NCBI GenBank assembly: GCA_006538405.1
Contig: BJKQ01000001.1
Span: 1,550,001-1,614,000 of the forward strand
Length of the DNA stretch: 64,000 nt
From: Hansfordia pulvinata
Lineage: Eukaryota > Ascomycota > Sordariomycetes > Xylariales
Direction of reading: 5' to 3'
Shown: positions 1 through 11,011 of the stretch, in pieces
Layout: each line of letters starts with the position of its first letter
Position numbering within the stretch: the first letter of the stretch is position 1
Translations under genes and position numbers: made by a program
Notes under the pieces: model-generated
Told to the model about the DNA's origin: nothing
Database searches by the model: none
Seen by the model: only the letters and a program-made list of their open reading frames with translations

Positions 1-781
1 GCTGGAGCTCCGCCTCCGCCTCGGGACCAGGTAGGTAAGGTAGGTAGGTAGGTACGTTCGTTTTCGTGCTCCGTCAGATCCGGGTCTGGAGGCAGACAAC
101 CCTGATGGTGTGAGGTGGTAGGTACGAGTACACGACCCCGTGGCCCAGAACCAGGTGGTGGTCTGCCATGTCACTCTACATTGCACCATTCACTAGGTAC
201 CTAGGTGAGTACCTTACCTCGTCGTCTCACCCATGGCTTCAGCTCCAGCTTCAGCTTCAGCTTCAGCTCCGGCTTTTAGCTACATGAACCTACGCGTACC
301 TCCTTACCACCTACCACCTACCACCTACCTAAGGTAGGTACGTACCCGACCTCGTGGGCTCGGTGCTCCGTACCGGGGCGCTAATGCACGCCGGCGCGGG
401 TTTAAGCAGATAGCCGAACGCACGCAGACGACCAAACGTCGGCGGGAGGCACCTAGGCTAGATACCTACGTAACCACGTACCTAATGAAAGGTACGGATA
501 GGCACCTACAACCACCGTGGGCCGCCGGCCAAACGGCGCCCGGCGATAGACGGAGCTTCCGTAATCACAAGTCCGCTCGCTCGAGAGGCGCCCAGCAACA
601 ACGACGACGACGACGACGACGACGCCCGTGATGACACATCGTACCTATAGGTAGTGATGCAAATAACCTAATAAATAGCAAGACACAACCCCGCGCAAGT
701 CAGCAAACAGACACGGTCGGTACAGAGACAGAACATTTCATCAGTGGTACATACCTCACGAAAATACAAGACCAACATATC
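1..781. other. Intergenic region rich in GGTA/TACC repeats
   Basis: No supported coding sequence. The stretch holds many short GGTA- and TACC-based runs (around 31-54, 193-220, 297-345 and 443-520), with interspersed ACCTAGGT-like palindromes, and one exact TACGAGTAC at 123-131. A (GAC)n-like run lies near 601-624. It is the upstream region of the gene at 782. It is not a telomere, because no TTAGGG arrays are present. Confidence 0.7.
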
Positions 782-930
782 ATGCATCTGATCCTGACAG
801 GCGCGACGGGCCTCGTCGGCTCGGCCGTGCTCGACGCCATGCTCAAGAACCCGCGCGTCACCAAAATCTCCATCCTCAGCCGACGCCCCGTCCCCATGAT
901 CGAAGACGCCGCCGCCGTCAAGACGGACGC

Positions 931-1010
<80 letters not shown>

Positions 1011-1912
1011 AGAAGCCCGTCGTCCAGGTCATCATCCACCGCGACTTCGCCCACTACGACCCCGAGGTCCTGTCCCAGCTGCGCGGCGCCCAGGGCTGCG
1101 TCTGGGCCCTCGGCGTCAGCCAGAGCCAGGTCGGCAAGGACGACTACGTCCGCATCACCCGCGACTACGCCCTCGCCGCCGCCGAGGCCTTCTCCCGCGA
1201 GCTGGCCAACCACAACAGCAACAACAACAACCCCGCCGACTCTTCTCCCGCCGGTGCTGGTGCCGGTGCTGCCGCTGCCGCTGCCGTTACTTCCTCTTCC
1301 ACTTCTTCTTCTTCCTCCGCTGCCCAACAGCAACAACAGCGCCCCCGGCCGTTCAACTTTGTCTACGTCTCGGGCGAGGGCGCCACCACGGAGCCGGGCC
1401 GCTTCACCAGCCTCTTCGCGCGGGTCAAGGGCGAGGCCGAGACCGGGCTCGCCTCGCTGGTGGCGGCGTCCTCGTCCGCGTCCGCGTCAACAGCAGCAGC
1501 AGCAACAACAGCCCCGCGATCCGACAACGACGACAAGAAGAACATTTCCCCCCCTCCCCCTCCCTTCCGCGCCCTCTCCCTCCGCCTGGGCCTCCCCGAC
1601 GCCGCCGACCACCCGGCCATCCTCCCCTACGTGCCCGCCCCGCCCCTGCTGCTGCGCGCCGCTTTCCCGCTGTTCAGGGCCTACGTCGCCTGCCTCGCCC
1701 CGGGCCTGGCCGCGCCCACCCGGCCGCTGGGCGAGTTCCTCACCGAGATGGCCATGGACATGACCGGCGGCGGTGGCGGCGGCGTCGATGGTGGTGGTGA
1801 TGGTGATCGACTGGCCCCGACCGCCGCCGGCGACTTGCGCAGGATTGGAGACTTTGCCATCCTCCAGAACAAGGCCTTTCGCCGCCTGCAGGGCCTCGAC
1901 CCCGCGAGTTGA
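782..1912 (+). CDS. NAD(P)-binding Rossmann-fold protein with polyglutamine insert
   Basis: Single-exon ORF of 376 residues starting at the first ATG. The N-terminus shows a Rossmann dinucleotide-binding motif (GATGLVG, residues 7-13), followed by a beta strand ending in SRR, as in short atypical SDR proteins of the HTATIP2/Fmp52 type. Later segments (VWALGVSQ near residue 110; FVYVSGEGA near 195) match the usual SDR strand order. Three low-complexity inserts interrupt the fold: 25 glutamines at residues 51-75, an Asn/Ala/Ser-rich loop around 145-185 and a second Ser/Ala-rich loop around 230-250. These make it longer than the roughly 230-250 residues usual for the family. The substrate cannot be told from sequence. 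The next gene downstream (ABC transporter) is convergent. The reading frame is intact. I am sure of the fold but not of the exact subfamily. Confidence 0.85.
932..1006 (+). repeat. (CAG)25 coding microsatellite
   Basis: Twenty-five uninterrupted CAG triplets encode a pure glutamine tract in the first third of the NAD(P)-binding protein. No synonymous CAA interruptions are present. Confidence 0.97.
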
Positions 1913-3470
1913 CTATAGAGAATATAAAAAGACTTTGTGGTTGGTGGGGGGAAGGAGGGGCGCGCAGGGGGGCCGTCAACTGGGCCCGCTTACTCTATAG
2001 AGAGAGATTAATTAAGAGTGTGAAAAGAGAGAAGAGGCAGATAGACGGACACGAAACCCTGCGCCGCACCTCTTCCTCCACCTCCACAACCCCCCGGTTC
2101 CCAAAGCTCGAATCCGCCTGACTCTTCTGGCAGGTCCACCGGTTCTCTGGTCGTCTGGGGGGGCTTGGAGGACGGGCAGACAGGGGCGTGGGCAACGACG
2201 ATCCCGAGACTTTGGACGGCCGACAAAGTCGAGCGCCTCCAGATGATGCCGGCATTGTGTTGCTAGGGATCGGAAGCACCTTGAAGGGCCGTGGAGCCCG
2301 AAACAACCCCCCCCCCCCCCCCGATTATGATGTCGTTGCACGACGCGGCGCGAGCTACTCGTCGCACCTTGCCTCGCCCTATTCTGCACCCAACCATTGA
2401 TCTGGAGACACCGCTCCGACTGTACCACCACATTGTAAAAGACGTAAAGATATCTAATAGAATATAACCCAACACCTCTCTCCCCGGCCCTCGCTCGGCC
2501 GATCACGCTCCGATGTCTACAGCAGCCGTCGTGTCTGTGCTTGCTATTCACTCCGTCCTCGTCCCCTTCTCATGTGCCGCGCGGGATTCGCAGCCCTGCA
2601 AGTCTTCTGTCCCCCCCACTCCCTAGTCCCCCCCCCCCCCCCCGGGGAAGCTAGGAGCGTGGTGGCCCACCACCTTTTGCTGTTTGCTGACCTTTCTTGC
2701 TCGACAAAAAATCACGATATGCGCCGCCCTGCTCCTCCACCCCCTCCTGCCCGCTGGGCGCCGAGAAAACCGGCGCTTGGGTGTTTTCTCTAGCGCCGGG
2801 GGGGGGGGGGGGGGGGGGGGGAGGGACTGCCTCTCTTTTCTTCTTCAGCGGTTAGTAGGCTCTCGCGCACCCAGCCCACCGCTTCTTTTCGCACGAGTTG
2901 GGGGATTCGATGATTCTCAAGAGGCTCCAGTCTTGGCCCCTCGCGCCGAGCAGTGCCGATGCAGAAGAGAGAGGGGTTCCTTCGAGCGGAAGACGGGGAG
3001 CCGGGGGTTGGGGGGCCGGATATTCCTCCCCCTCTGTCGGGCGAAAGGTCATATTATTTGAAGAGGAGCAGGTGCTAATATTGGAACGCGGCCGCTGTGG
3101 CAGTCTGCCGGCGACAATGAGAAAATCTTTGGGTGGTACACATCGACAGGCAAGCAGTAGTGATTTCGTCACCTGTGTCCGCAAGGTGGATTGGAGAGGA
3201 AAAGTGGTCTAAAGTCTCGGAGCAAGAGGCTCCTTCTCTGTCTTGCTTTACTTTTGTAAATACCAGAATGAAACGGTAAAGAGGGGTATTGCTTTCTAAA
3301 CAAAAAAGAAAAATCATGACCGAGCTGGCCGGCGGAGTGGTGAAAGTGGCCCGACGAGAATAATACAGGCACGGCACAGTAATTCCCGCGATTCCTGGGG
3401 ATTCTATTTCCTTCCCCCTTGTTTTCATACACCGAGCGTGCGACCACACGACGGGGGCTCGCTCGGCACT
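1913..3470. other. Convergent 3' intergenic region with three long poly-C/poly-G runs
   Basis: Lies between the 3' ends of the NAD(P)-binding gene and the ABC transporter gene. It contains C16 at 2307-2322, C16 at 2628-2643 and G24 at 2798-2821. No ORF with coding character was found on either strand, and the longest ORFs are antisense or low-complexity translations. Confidence 0.7.
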
Positions 3471-6400
3471 CTATCTGTCGAGAGCTTGGCTTTGGCACTG
3501 TAGCGTAGGTACGGAGGTTAGCAAGTAGTCGAGGGCAGTATGCAGGTACATAGCCAGCTTTACGAGCCGGGAGCAAGCAGTTTCGAACGGCCAGGGAGAA
3601 ACTTACCATCTGCCAGTAGATGCCTCGCTTCTTCAGCAGCTCCGTGTGGCTGCCCTTCTCCTGAACCTTGCCCTCGCCGAGCACAAAGATGACGTCGGCG
3701 TTCTGGACGGTCGCGAGGCGGTGAGCCACGACCACCATGGTGCGGCCCTTGGCGGCCCGCTCAAAGGCTGCCTGCACCAGCTTCTCGCTCTCCGAGTCGA
3801 GACTGCTGGTGGCCTCGTCGAGCAGCAGCAGGCTGGGCTCGCGGATCAGCGCCCTCGCGATGGCGATGCGCTGCTTCTGCCCGCCCGACAGCGACACGCC
3901 GCGCGACCCAATCTCGGTGTCGTACCCATCGGGCAGCGACATGACGAAGTCGTGGATGCTGGCGTCGCGGCACACGGCGTGCAGGCGCTCGTCCGTGATC
4001 GAGGCAATGTCCTGGCCGAGCAGGATGTTCTCGCGCAGCGTACCCTGGAACAGAGTCGCCTCCTGGGCCACCAGCGAGAGATACCGCCGATACGCGTACG
4101 TGTCGATATGCGACAGCTCGACGCCGTTGATGAAGACCTTCCCGCTCGTGACGTCGTAGAAGCGCTCCAGGATGGACACCATACTGGTCTTTCCACAGCC
4201 CGAAGGGCCAACCAGAGCGGCGAACTGGCCCTTCTCGACGGTGAGGTCCATGCCCTTGAAGACGGGGAGATTGCGGCCCGGGTACTGGAAGCGAACATTA
4301 CTGAACTCGATCTTGAGACCGCCCTGCGAGTCGGGGATGACTTGCGTCAGGTCTCCAGTAGACGCCGCCTTGGAAAGGTTGTCTTGCTCCCGTTTGCGCG
4401 ATTCCCGGATGCTCAGAATGCGGTTGGCAGCGGCAGTCGCCTGCGCCGCGTTGGGTCCGAAGCTGAAGCACTGCCCTGCGCCCTCCGCTCCGTAGATGAC
4501 AGCCATGAAGCAGACAAAGAACTGCGTCGTGTTGTACTCACGGCTGGCGAGAAGAGTGCTGCCGTAATAGAAGATGAGGGCTTGGCAGCCCAGCCCGGCA
4601 CTGTCGGAGAAGGCCATGACCAGGGTCCGCAGTCTGGACTTCAAGAAAGCTTCGGTCACGTGCCCACGGAGGAGGCGCTCGTATCGCGAGCAGATCTGGT
4701 CCTCCAGCGTCAGAGATGAGACTGTCCGGAAAGCACTGATGGCCTCGGCCGCGAATTTGGACGAGTCGGCGAAGACAGCTGCGTTCATCTTCTCAAACTC
4801 AATCTCGAACTTGAATCGGAAGAAGCCAGCCATGATACCGATGGGCATGGTGACGCAGGTGGCGACGAGAGCCAACTTCCAGCCAAAGGCGAACGAGAGG
4901 CACAGAGAGCCGATCAGGATGCTGAAAGAGATGAAGACCATGGCCAGGTTCATACCCAGCAGCTGCTCGAGCTGTTTGGGGTCGCCGGAGATGCGCGAGG
5001 TCAGCGTGCCCGACGAGTTGTCCGCGTGGTCAAAGAAGGCTGTTCTTTGGTGGATCATATCCTCAAAGTATTGCTTGCGGTACTTGGTCGAGATGTAGCA
5101 GGCCACACCGACCGCGATGATCCCCAAGGTGAAGTAGGCAAACGCGCACACGATAGCCAGGATCGTCCACATAATGGCCCAGAAAGTAGCATCATTCATG
5201 AAGCGGGCAGGGTCATTGGCGTCGACTGTGAACAGCTCAAGGGTTTTCGCAAAGAGGTACGCCTGCATGGGGGAGCATGCTGTTCCGTGTTGGTCAGCCT
5301 TGAATAACATCGGAAACACGTGGACGGAAATCACTTACCGCCGCAGATCATGGAGAAGATCAGAATCAAGAAGTAATGGGGGTAACGAGACTTGGTCTCC
5401 GCCAGCAAGGATCCAAAACTTGTGAAAAGGCCCCTTTCGACCCATTCGGGCCCCTCGCTACGGTCGGTTGTCTCGGCCTGAGTCCCGGTCTTCTCACGAG
5501 TCATGGCAGTTTCGAGCTCTTCCTCGGGCTCATCAGCGCGAGCATGCTCTGTGGGCTCACCGAGCGAGAGCTTCTGCGCGTGGACCAGGCCGTAGTAAAC
5601 ACCCTTTTCGTTTTCAAGGAGAGACTGGTGCGTCCCAATCTCAGCAACCGAGCCCTTCTTGAGGACGACAATCTGGTCGGCCTTCTTGATGGTGGAAAGG
5701 CGGTGGGCAATCGTGATGGTTGTGCGGTTCTGCGAAACCTTGTCCAAGGCAGCCTGGACAATTCCCTCACCCTTGACGTCGATAGCAGAGGTGGCCTCGT
5801 CCAGAATGAGAATCTTGGGCTTCTTGATGACGGCGCGCGCGATGCTGATGCGTTGGCGCTGGCCACCTGACAGCTTCGTGCCGTTCTCTCCCACCATGGT
5901 GCTGTAGCCTTCGGGCAAGCGGTCGATGAACTCGTCGGCAAAAGCCTCCTTGCAGGCCTCGCGAACCAGCTCCTGCTTGCGCTCCATAGGGGCGTCCTCG
6001 AACTCGGTACCCAAAAGGCCATGCGCGACATTGTTGAAGATATCATCGTTGAACAGGAAGGGCTCCTGCTGCACCAGACCAATCTGCGAGCGCCACCACT
6101 TAAGTTCAATTTCCTCAAGTGGGTGGCCAGAGGTCAAGACTCGGCCCTCGAGTTCGATGGCCGGGCCAGTCTGCTCGGGCTCGGCCGGCGCTTCGTCCTC
6201 CTCGTCAGAGTCGGGAGCCGCATTGGGGCCTTTCTTCTCGCGTTCTTGTTTCTTCTTCTCCTCGGCCTTCTTCTTGTCTTTCTGGATGGTTTTGGCGATG
6301 CTGGTCTGATCATGGAGGGTGTACCACCGCTCGATGAGCCCCACAATGGTACTCTTACCAGAGCCCGAAGGGCCGACGATGGCCGTGATCTTTCCAGTGG

Positions 6401-8024
6401 GAATGCGGAGGTTGAGATGGTCCAATACCTTGACGTGAGGGCGGCTGGGGTAGGCAAAGGTCACGTCCTCAAAGAGGATGTCTTCGCTAGCGGACACTTC
6501 AGGCCCCTTCAGAGTGCCCTGGTCAGGAAGTGGGGCGTCGATCACCGAGAAGAACTCGCTGGCTGCGACAATGGCGTTTCCAATGGCCATGCCAGGAGTG
6601 GACATGCGTTCCAGGGACATGACCATCATCATGATCGACATGAGGACAACAATGATGGTGCCGATGTCTTTCAGGCGGCCTTCCGTCCACGACTTGGCGC
6701 CGTACCAGAACGCCAGCCCAAAGGCGGCATACACAGCACAGAACGCGATGGCGAATTGGCCAGCCGTGATGGGCGACGTGCGGATACCATGACGACGCGC
6801 GGCGTTGGCCCAGGAGGAAAAGCGGCCATTGACTTGGGATTCCGCGCCGCACGCCATGATCATGCGGATGGAGCCAAACGCCTCGCTCGCAATCGAGGTG
6901 GACTTGGTCTCGGCCCTGGTGACCCGGCCCGTGCCTTTGACGATGAAAGGGACAAGAATGCTGACCGAGACCAAGATGGCCAAAATCATAGAGCAGCACA
7001 CAAGAGCCAAAGCCCAGTCGTACACGAAGGCTATGATGGTGGCAGAGATGATGGTGGCGAGGAATTCGAGCAGGATCCCCAGCTTTTCGGAGACGCCCAG
7101 CTGCAGGGTGTTGGCGGAGGTGGTAATGGTGCCGGCGGCGGCGCCGGGGGCCATGGAGTCGAGCACATGGATGGACTGGCCGAAGAGGCAGCGGAGGTAG
7201 TGAAGTCTAATGGCAGCCGACATCCGGATGCCGATCATGCGGTAACAAAACTGTTTTCATGTCAGCGATTGGCCGCCTCCCGGGCTGTGAGCAACGCTAT
7301 CGTACCTTGTTGACATAGATCAGAACGAACTTGCCCAGGAACAGAATGAACATGTACAGTCTGCGCAGCGATTAGCATCCCTTCAGTCGATTTCGAAGTC
7401 CAGGCGGCCGTACGAATTCCTGTTGGCAGAGGCTTGGAACGCATCCCGCGAGAGAGTCGGCACGGGCATGAAGTAGCCGGTGAAGTCGGTGACCAATGCG
7501 CCTGTTGTTATATGTGAGTAAAAGATATTCTGGATTTGCGTGATGGGTGGCATCCCAATGGCGACATACCGAAGACGACATTCATCAAGGGGAGGGTCTG
7601 GTATCATTCCATGTCAGCGTCGGTGAACTCTTGCGCTCATGAGCGGCAGCATCTCGAATGACTTACAACACCGGCTCCAAAAGCTGCCACGGCGGCCCCT
7701 ATCAGGAGGGGATAGTCCCAGAACGTGGCATAGGAGAATATTCTCTAGAACGTGGGGGGGGGGGGGGGGGGGGGGGCGGTTAGCAGACCATAATCCCACG
7801 ATGCCTGACTCGCAGTATCGCGTGGGGCGACAAGCTTACAAGGTAGTCGCCAAAGCCGGCCTCCCGCTCGGGGCGCAACTTCTCATCTTGAGCCGCCTCC
7901 TCGTCTTTGACTGTCACCGTCGCGCCGTGGGTGGTGTCGGAAGCTGGGTCGCTCCGCGAGGGGGAAGAATCGGCTTTGTGCCCTCGAGACCAGCGGCCTC
8001 GGGGGCTATGTTTGTCTTTTCCAT
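3471..8024 (-). CDS. ABCB-type multidrug/leptomycin-resistance ABC transporter (frame break in first exon)
   Basis: Eight exons on the minus strand: 8024-7840, 7744-7667, 7597-7570, 7501-7414, 7360-7306, 7250-5339, 5279-3607 and 3497-3471. All junctions are GT-AG and phases agree, giving about 1348 residues, a normal full transporter. Order is TMD1-NBD1-TMD2-NBD2. NBD1 has Walker A GPSGSGKST (about residue 438), signature LSGGQRQR (about 604) and LDEATSAID. NBD2 has Walker A GPSGCGKTS (about 1140), LSGGQKQR (about 1246) and LDEATSSLD. Both sites look catalytically complete. The last exon adds only eight residues (CQSQALDR). A Lys/Glu-rich insert of about 50 residues sits between Walker A and the Q-loop of NBD1. 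The family exports hydrophobic drugs across the plasma membrane. The ATG at 8024 is one base out of frame with exon 2; a missing base in the G5 run at 7960-7964 would explain this, though a different upstream start is possible. Confidence 0.93.
7754..7776. repeat. Poly-G (G23) inside an ABC-transporter intron
   Basis: Uninterrupted run of 23 G on the plus strand, read as poly-C in the transcript. It lies in the 95-bp intron 7745-7839, ending about 10 nt upstream of the acceptor TAG, so it serves as the polypyrimidine tract. Confidence 0.95.
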
Positions 8025-11011
8025 GAAAGAGTCGCCTTCTGTTCCTAGCTGCTGATCGTGGGCCACTTCGAGGAGGGGGTGTTGTTTTCCTTGCTGATGG
8101 CGAGTCCTGCCTCGCTCGCGAACAAATAAAAGACGTGGTAGATAAGTATATAGGAGGGGCGGAAACGGGTTTAGAGAGCGTGTCGAAGGGAAGGGAAAGG
8201 GTGGCTGAAGAAGCAGCAACCCTTATAGCATGGCTGGCTTGTGTCGATTATGTCGAGATGGAGCCCGCCAAGGATGAGCTCAGAACGACACACGGAGGGG
8301 TCGTGAGGCTGTACAGATAGGTAGGCAGGGCCAGTCGTGCCGACAGGCCTCTTGTATCAACCCTGCTCTTCAGCTACTAGTACTCGTGGACGGGGTCGAC
8401 GGACTGGACGAGGCGCCCGAGAGCGATTGAGGTGGAGAAGTAGGACGGGGGCTTGACCGGGGTTAGTAGGAACGATGGCGGCAGCCTGGCGCCGCGGGCG
8501 GTCGTCAAAGAGTCGAGGGTGCGGGTCGGTCGAAACATGCACTTACGCACGCGGGAGACGAGCGAGAGAAAAAGAAGACGGGCTCTCGGCGACCGCAAGT
8601 GATCATGACAGATGGAAAAGATCAGGCGGTGCTGCTGCCTCGAAGCATACGAGTACCCAAGGTCGAGCCTTGGCAGGCAGGCCTCTCAGCTGGCGGAGCG
8701 TTTTGCTGTGGAGGGCTGGGATGGATACTCCGTACATTGGATGGACACATGTCTGCCGGTCGGCTCCGGGTGCACGCCCATTACGAGTACATTCCGGCCA
8801 GGCGACCGTCTGACCTCACCTCGCCTTGCACGGCGCTCCGTCGATGCTCGATACTTCCACCAGCGTTCCAGCGCCCAGGGCCGCGACACGCTAGCGACGA
8901 TGCTGCCCGCGATGCGCTAGGTACCTTACCTTACCTATCGCGCAGCGCGCGGAAATGCGCCATCCGGCAGGCAGCCCCAGAGAGGCGCTACGATGCGGCG
9001 GGCAGCGGCGCGGCCAATCGCATAGCAACCGTATTCCCGCCCCTCCCCGTTCACTGCCCCTTTGGGCCATAACGCCAGCCCGTCACGCTCGCTGAGGTCG
9101 TCTCCCTTACTCACCAGGCGCGGTGCGGTGGGGCGCGGTTGTCTGAGAGAAATCTCGGGGCCAGGCGGAGGGGTGTAAGACCCCGGCGACCCGTCCGCCC
9201 TGCGTACCGGTACTTCTGCTCACACGGCAGCTGCCCTGCGCCCGGCCAGCCCTCCAGCCACTCAGCGTCCTCCATCCCGGCCCATGAGCCTATCATCGCG
9301 CTTGGTCCGCGAGTCTGCTCCGCCCCCGTCACCCACCCTGCCGGCCGCCGCTGTTAAGCGAAAAGTGCTGCCTGCCGACCGCCGCGCGTACAGGTACGCG
9401 CCATGTCTGGGCGAGCAGACATTTATTACGGAGCCCGTGGAGGACTGTCGTGAGATCGTCCCCAGGGTCGTCTCCCAGGCACCCAGGTACGAGTACCCGC
9501 CGCCCCTATCCCGGCCGGCCGTGGCACGATGCCTACGAAGACCTACTATTCTGCTACCAACCGGTATGTATTTGTCACTTTTTGACGCATAGCAGATTGC
9601 GTGTCGCCAAAACCAATACTCGTGCTCCGCAAGAAGGAAAGGGGGGCACTCTTTCTGGTCTTCTTGCTCAATCTGTCTTCTCCCACTCGGCGCGGGATCC
9701 CCGATTACTGATGGGCCTGCCGTGGGTGGTGCCTGACCCAGCTTCTGCAAGCGAAACACGGTTCTGATGAGGCTAGCATCTAGTTTTGAGGTGCCCTGGT
9801 GACCCGTGTCCAATGGATGTCATCGCGTTCCACGATTTACGAGCACGACCCATCGCCAACCCAACACCACCATCATCAGCATACCAAGCACCGATGGAAC
9901 TTTCAAAATAAATACGCTGCTTCGCATACCAGCCACTCAGCCCGCTGGGCTGGTTTCGCCTTGTGTTGGCAACGCCGATCGAGTGCGAGTATAGGAAAAG
10001 GCCCTCCTTACTATACTCGTGCAAACAAAACAGAGACCGCCGGCTCGGTATGATTCATACGCCGTCAGACACTAGCCACCTTATGCACCACCCTCGCATC
10101 CGCATCTGACAGCCGGGGCGGCACATGCATGGATGATGAGAGTCATCAGCCCCCGGGCTGTCCAACCCGAGTAACTAAGTTTCTTGCGCCCGCCCCTGAT
10201 CCCGATTCTCGACGCGAGGTCCTGTCTTTGCGGCAGGGCCCCGTGCCCAGCACTCGTAGTTCGGGGATCGCGCCATAGAACCCTTCGCGTCGCCAAGGCA
10301 TGACTCGCTTGATTCAGCCTGTCAGCCAGCCCTCGGCGCTCGACCTGCGTCGCACGGCGATCCCAAGCCTAATACATCTGCTGTTCCGACCAACCTGGCA
10401 TCACGAGCCTCAGCTTTCACTGCGCCAAACTCCCAGTATGACGCACAACGGCGACCGCTCTTTGCGATCATCGACATACAGATACGCAGAGGCATCTTTC
10501 CCCGCGCATATCCTGCGTTACGAGTACTTCGTACTTCCTATCCTTCACTGTGTCGAAAAGGAAGGTGGTGGAAGTCAAGCATCTCTCAAGCTATTAGTCA
10601 GCGCGAGCACAACAAATCGTCCAGCCTCACTCGGAATTCAGCCGCACATTTTGGGACCAATTCTTGGATTGTTGCAGCTTTAACTATTTGCAGTGCCTAG
10701 CCGGATTCCTCAGGCTTTTCCGTCTGCCATAATAACATCCCCCTCGCTGTCGCCACGCCTGATCTCTCTCCAGAACCCACAGAGGCTCCCCTGGATCACG
10801 ACACGTTGCTGGCGATATCATGGATCGCTGTCAATGCGGATCTCTATCCCTAACTCGTGGACTCCGCGCCCTGTCGCGGCGCCATGTTCATGCCTGACGC
10901 GGGCCCGAGCGCATTGCCCCCGGTTTCTATAAAGTACGCCATATAATCCATTTCTTGAACGCTTGATACGTCATCACACACGGCCACCCATGACCAGTGG
11001 TTGCGGCCATC
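8025..11011. other. Intergenic region upstream of the ABC transporter and downstream of G6PD
   Basis: No gene could be supported. The stretch contains four exact TACGAGTAC copies and an ACCTTACC/GGTA cluster near 8921-8940. A minus-strand ORF at 8377-8598 (73 codons, with an internal GTAAGT) was considered, but nothing in its translation is recognisable. Confidence 0.6.
8648..10527 (+). repeat. Cluster of four TACGAGTAC elements
   Basis: Exact 9-mers start at 8648, 8782, 9488 and 10519, all in the same orientation within 1.9 kb of non-coding DNA. Flanking bases are unrelated, so these are not copies of a longer repeat. The function is unknown. Confidence 0.75.

Noticed and set aside
1..345. 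Telomeric or subtelomeric repeat
   Set aside because: The GGTA/TACC runs are degenerate tetramers, not TTAGGG, and the same motif recurs throughout the window.
3646..7313. Long plus-strand ORFs (357 and 430 codons)
   Set aside because: Antisense shadows of the two halves of the ABC transporter.
8377..8598. 73-codon minus-strand ORF with an internal GTAAGT
   Set aside because: No recognisable product and only a weak AAG acceptor; insufficient to call a gene.
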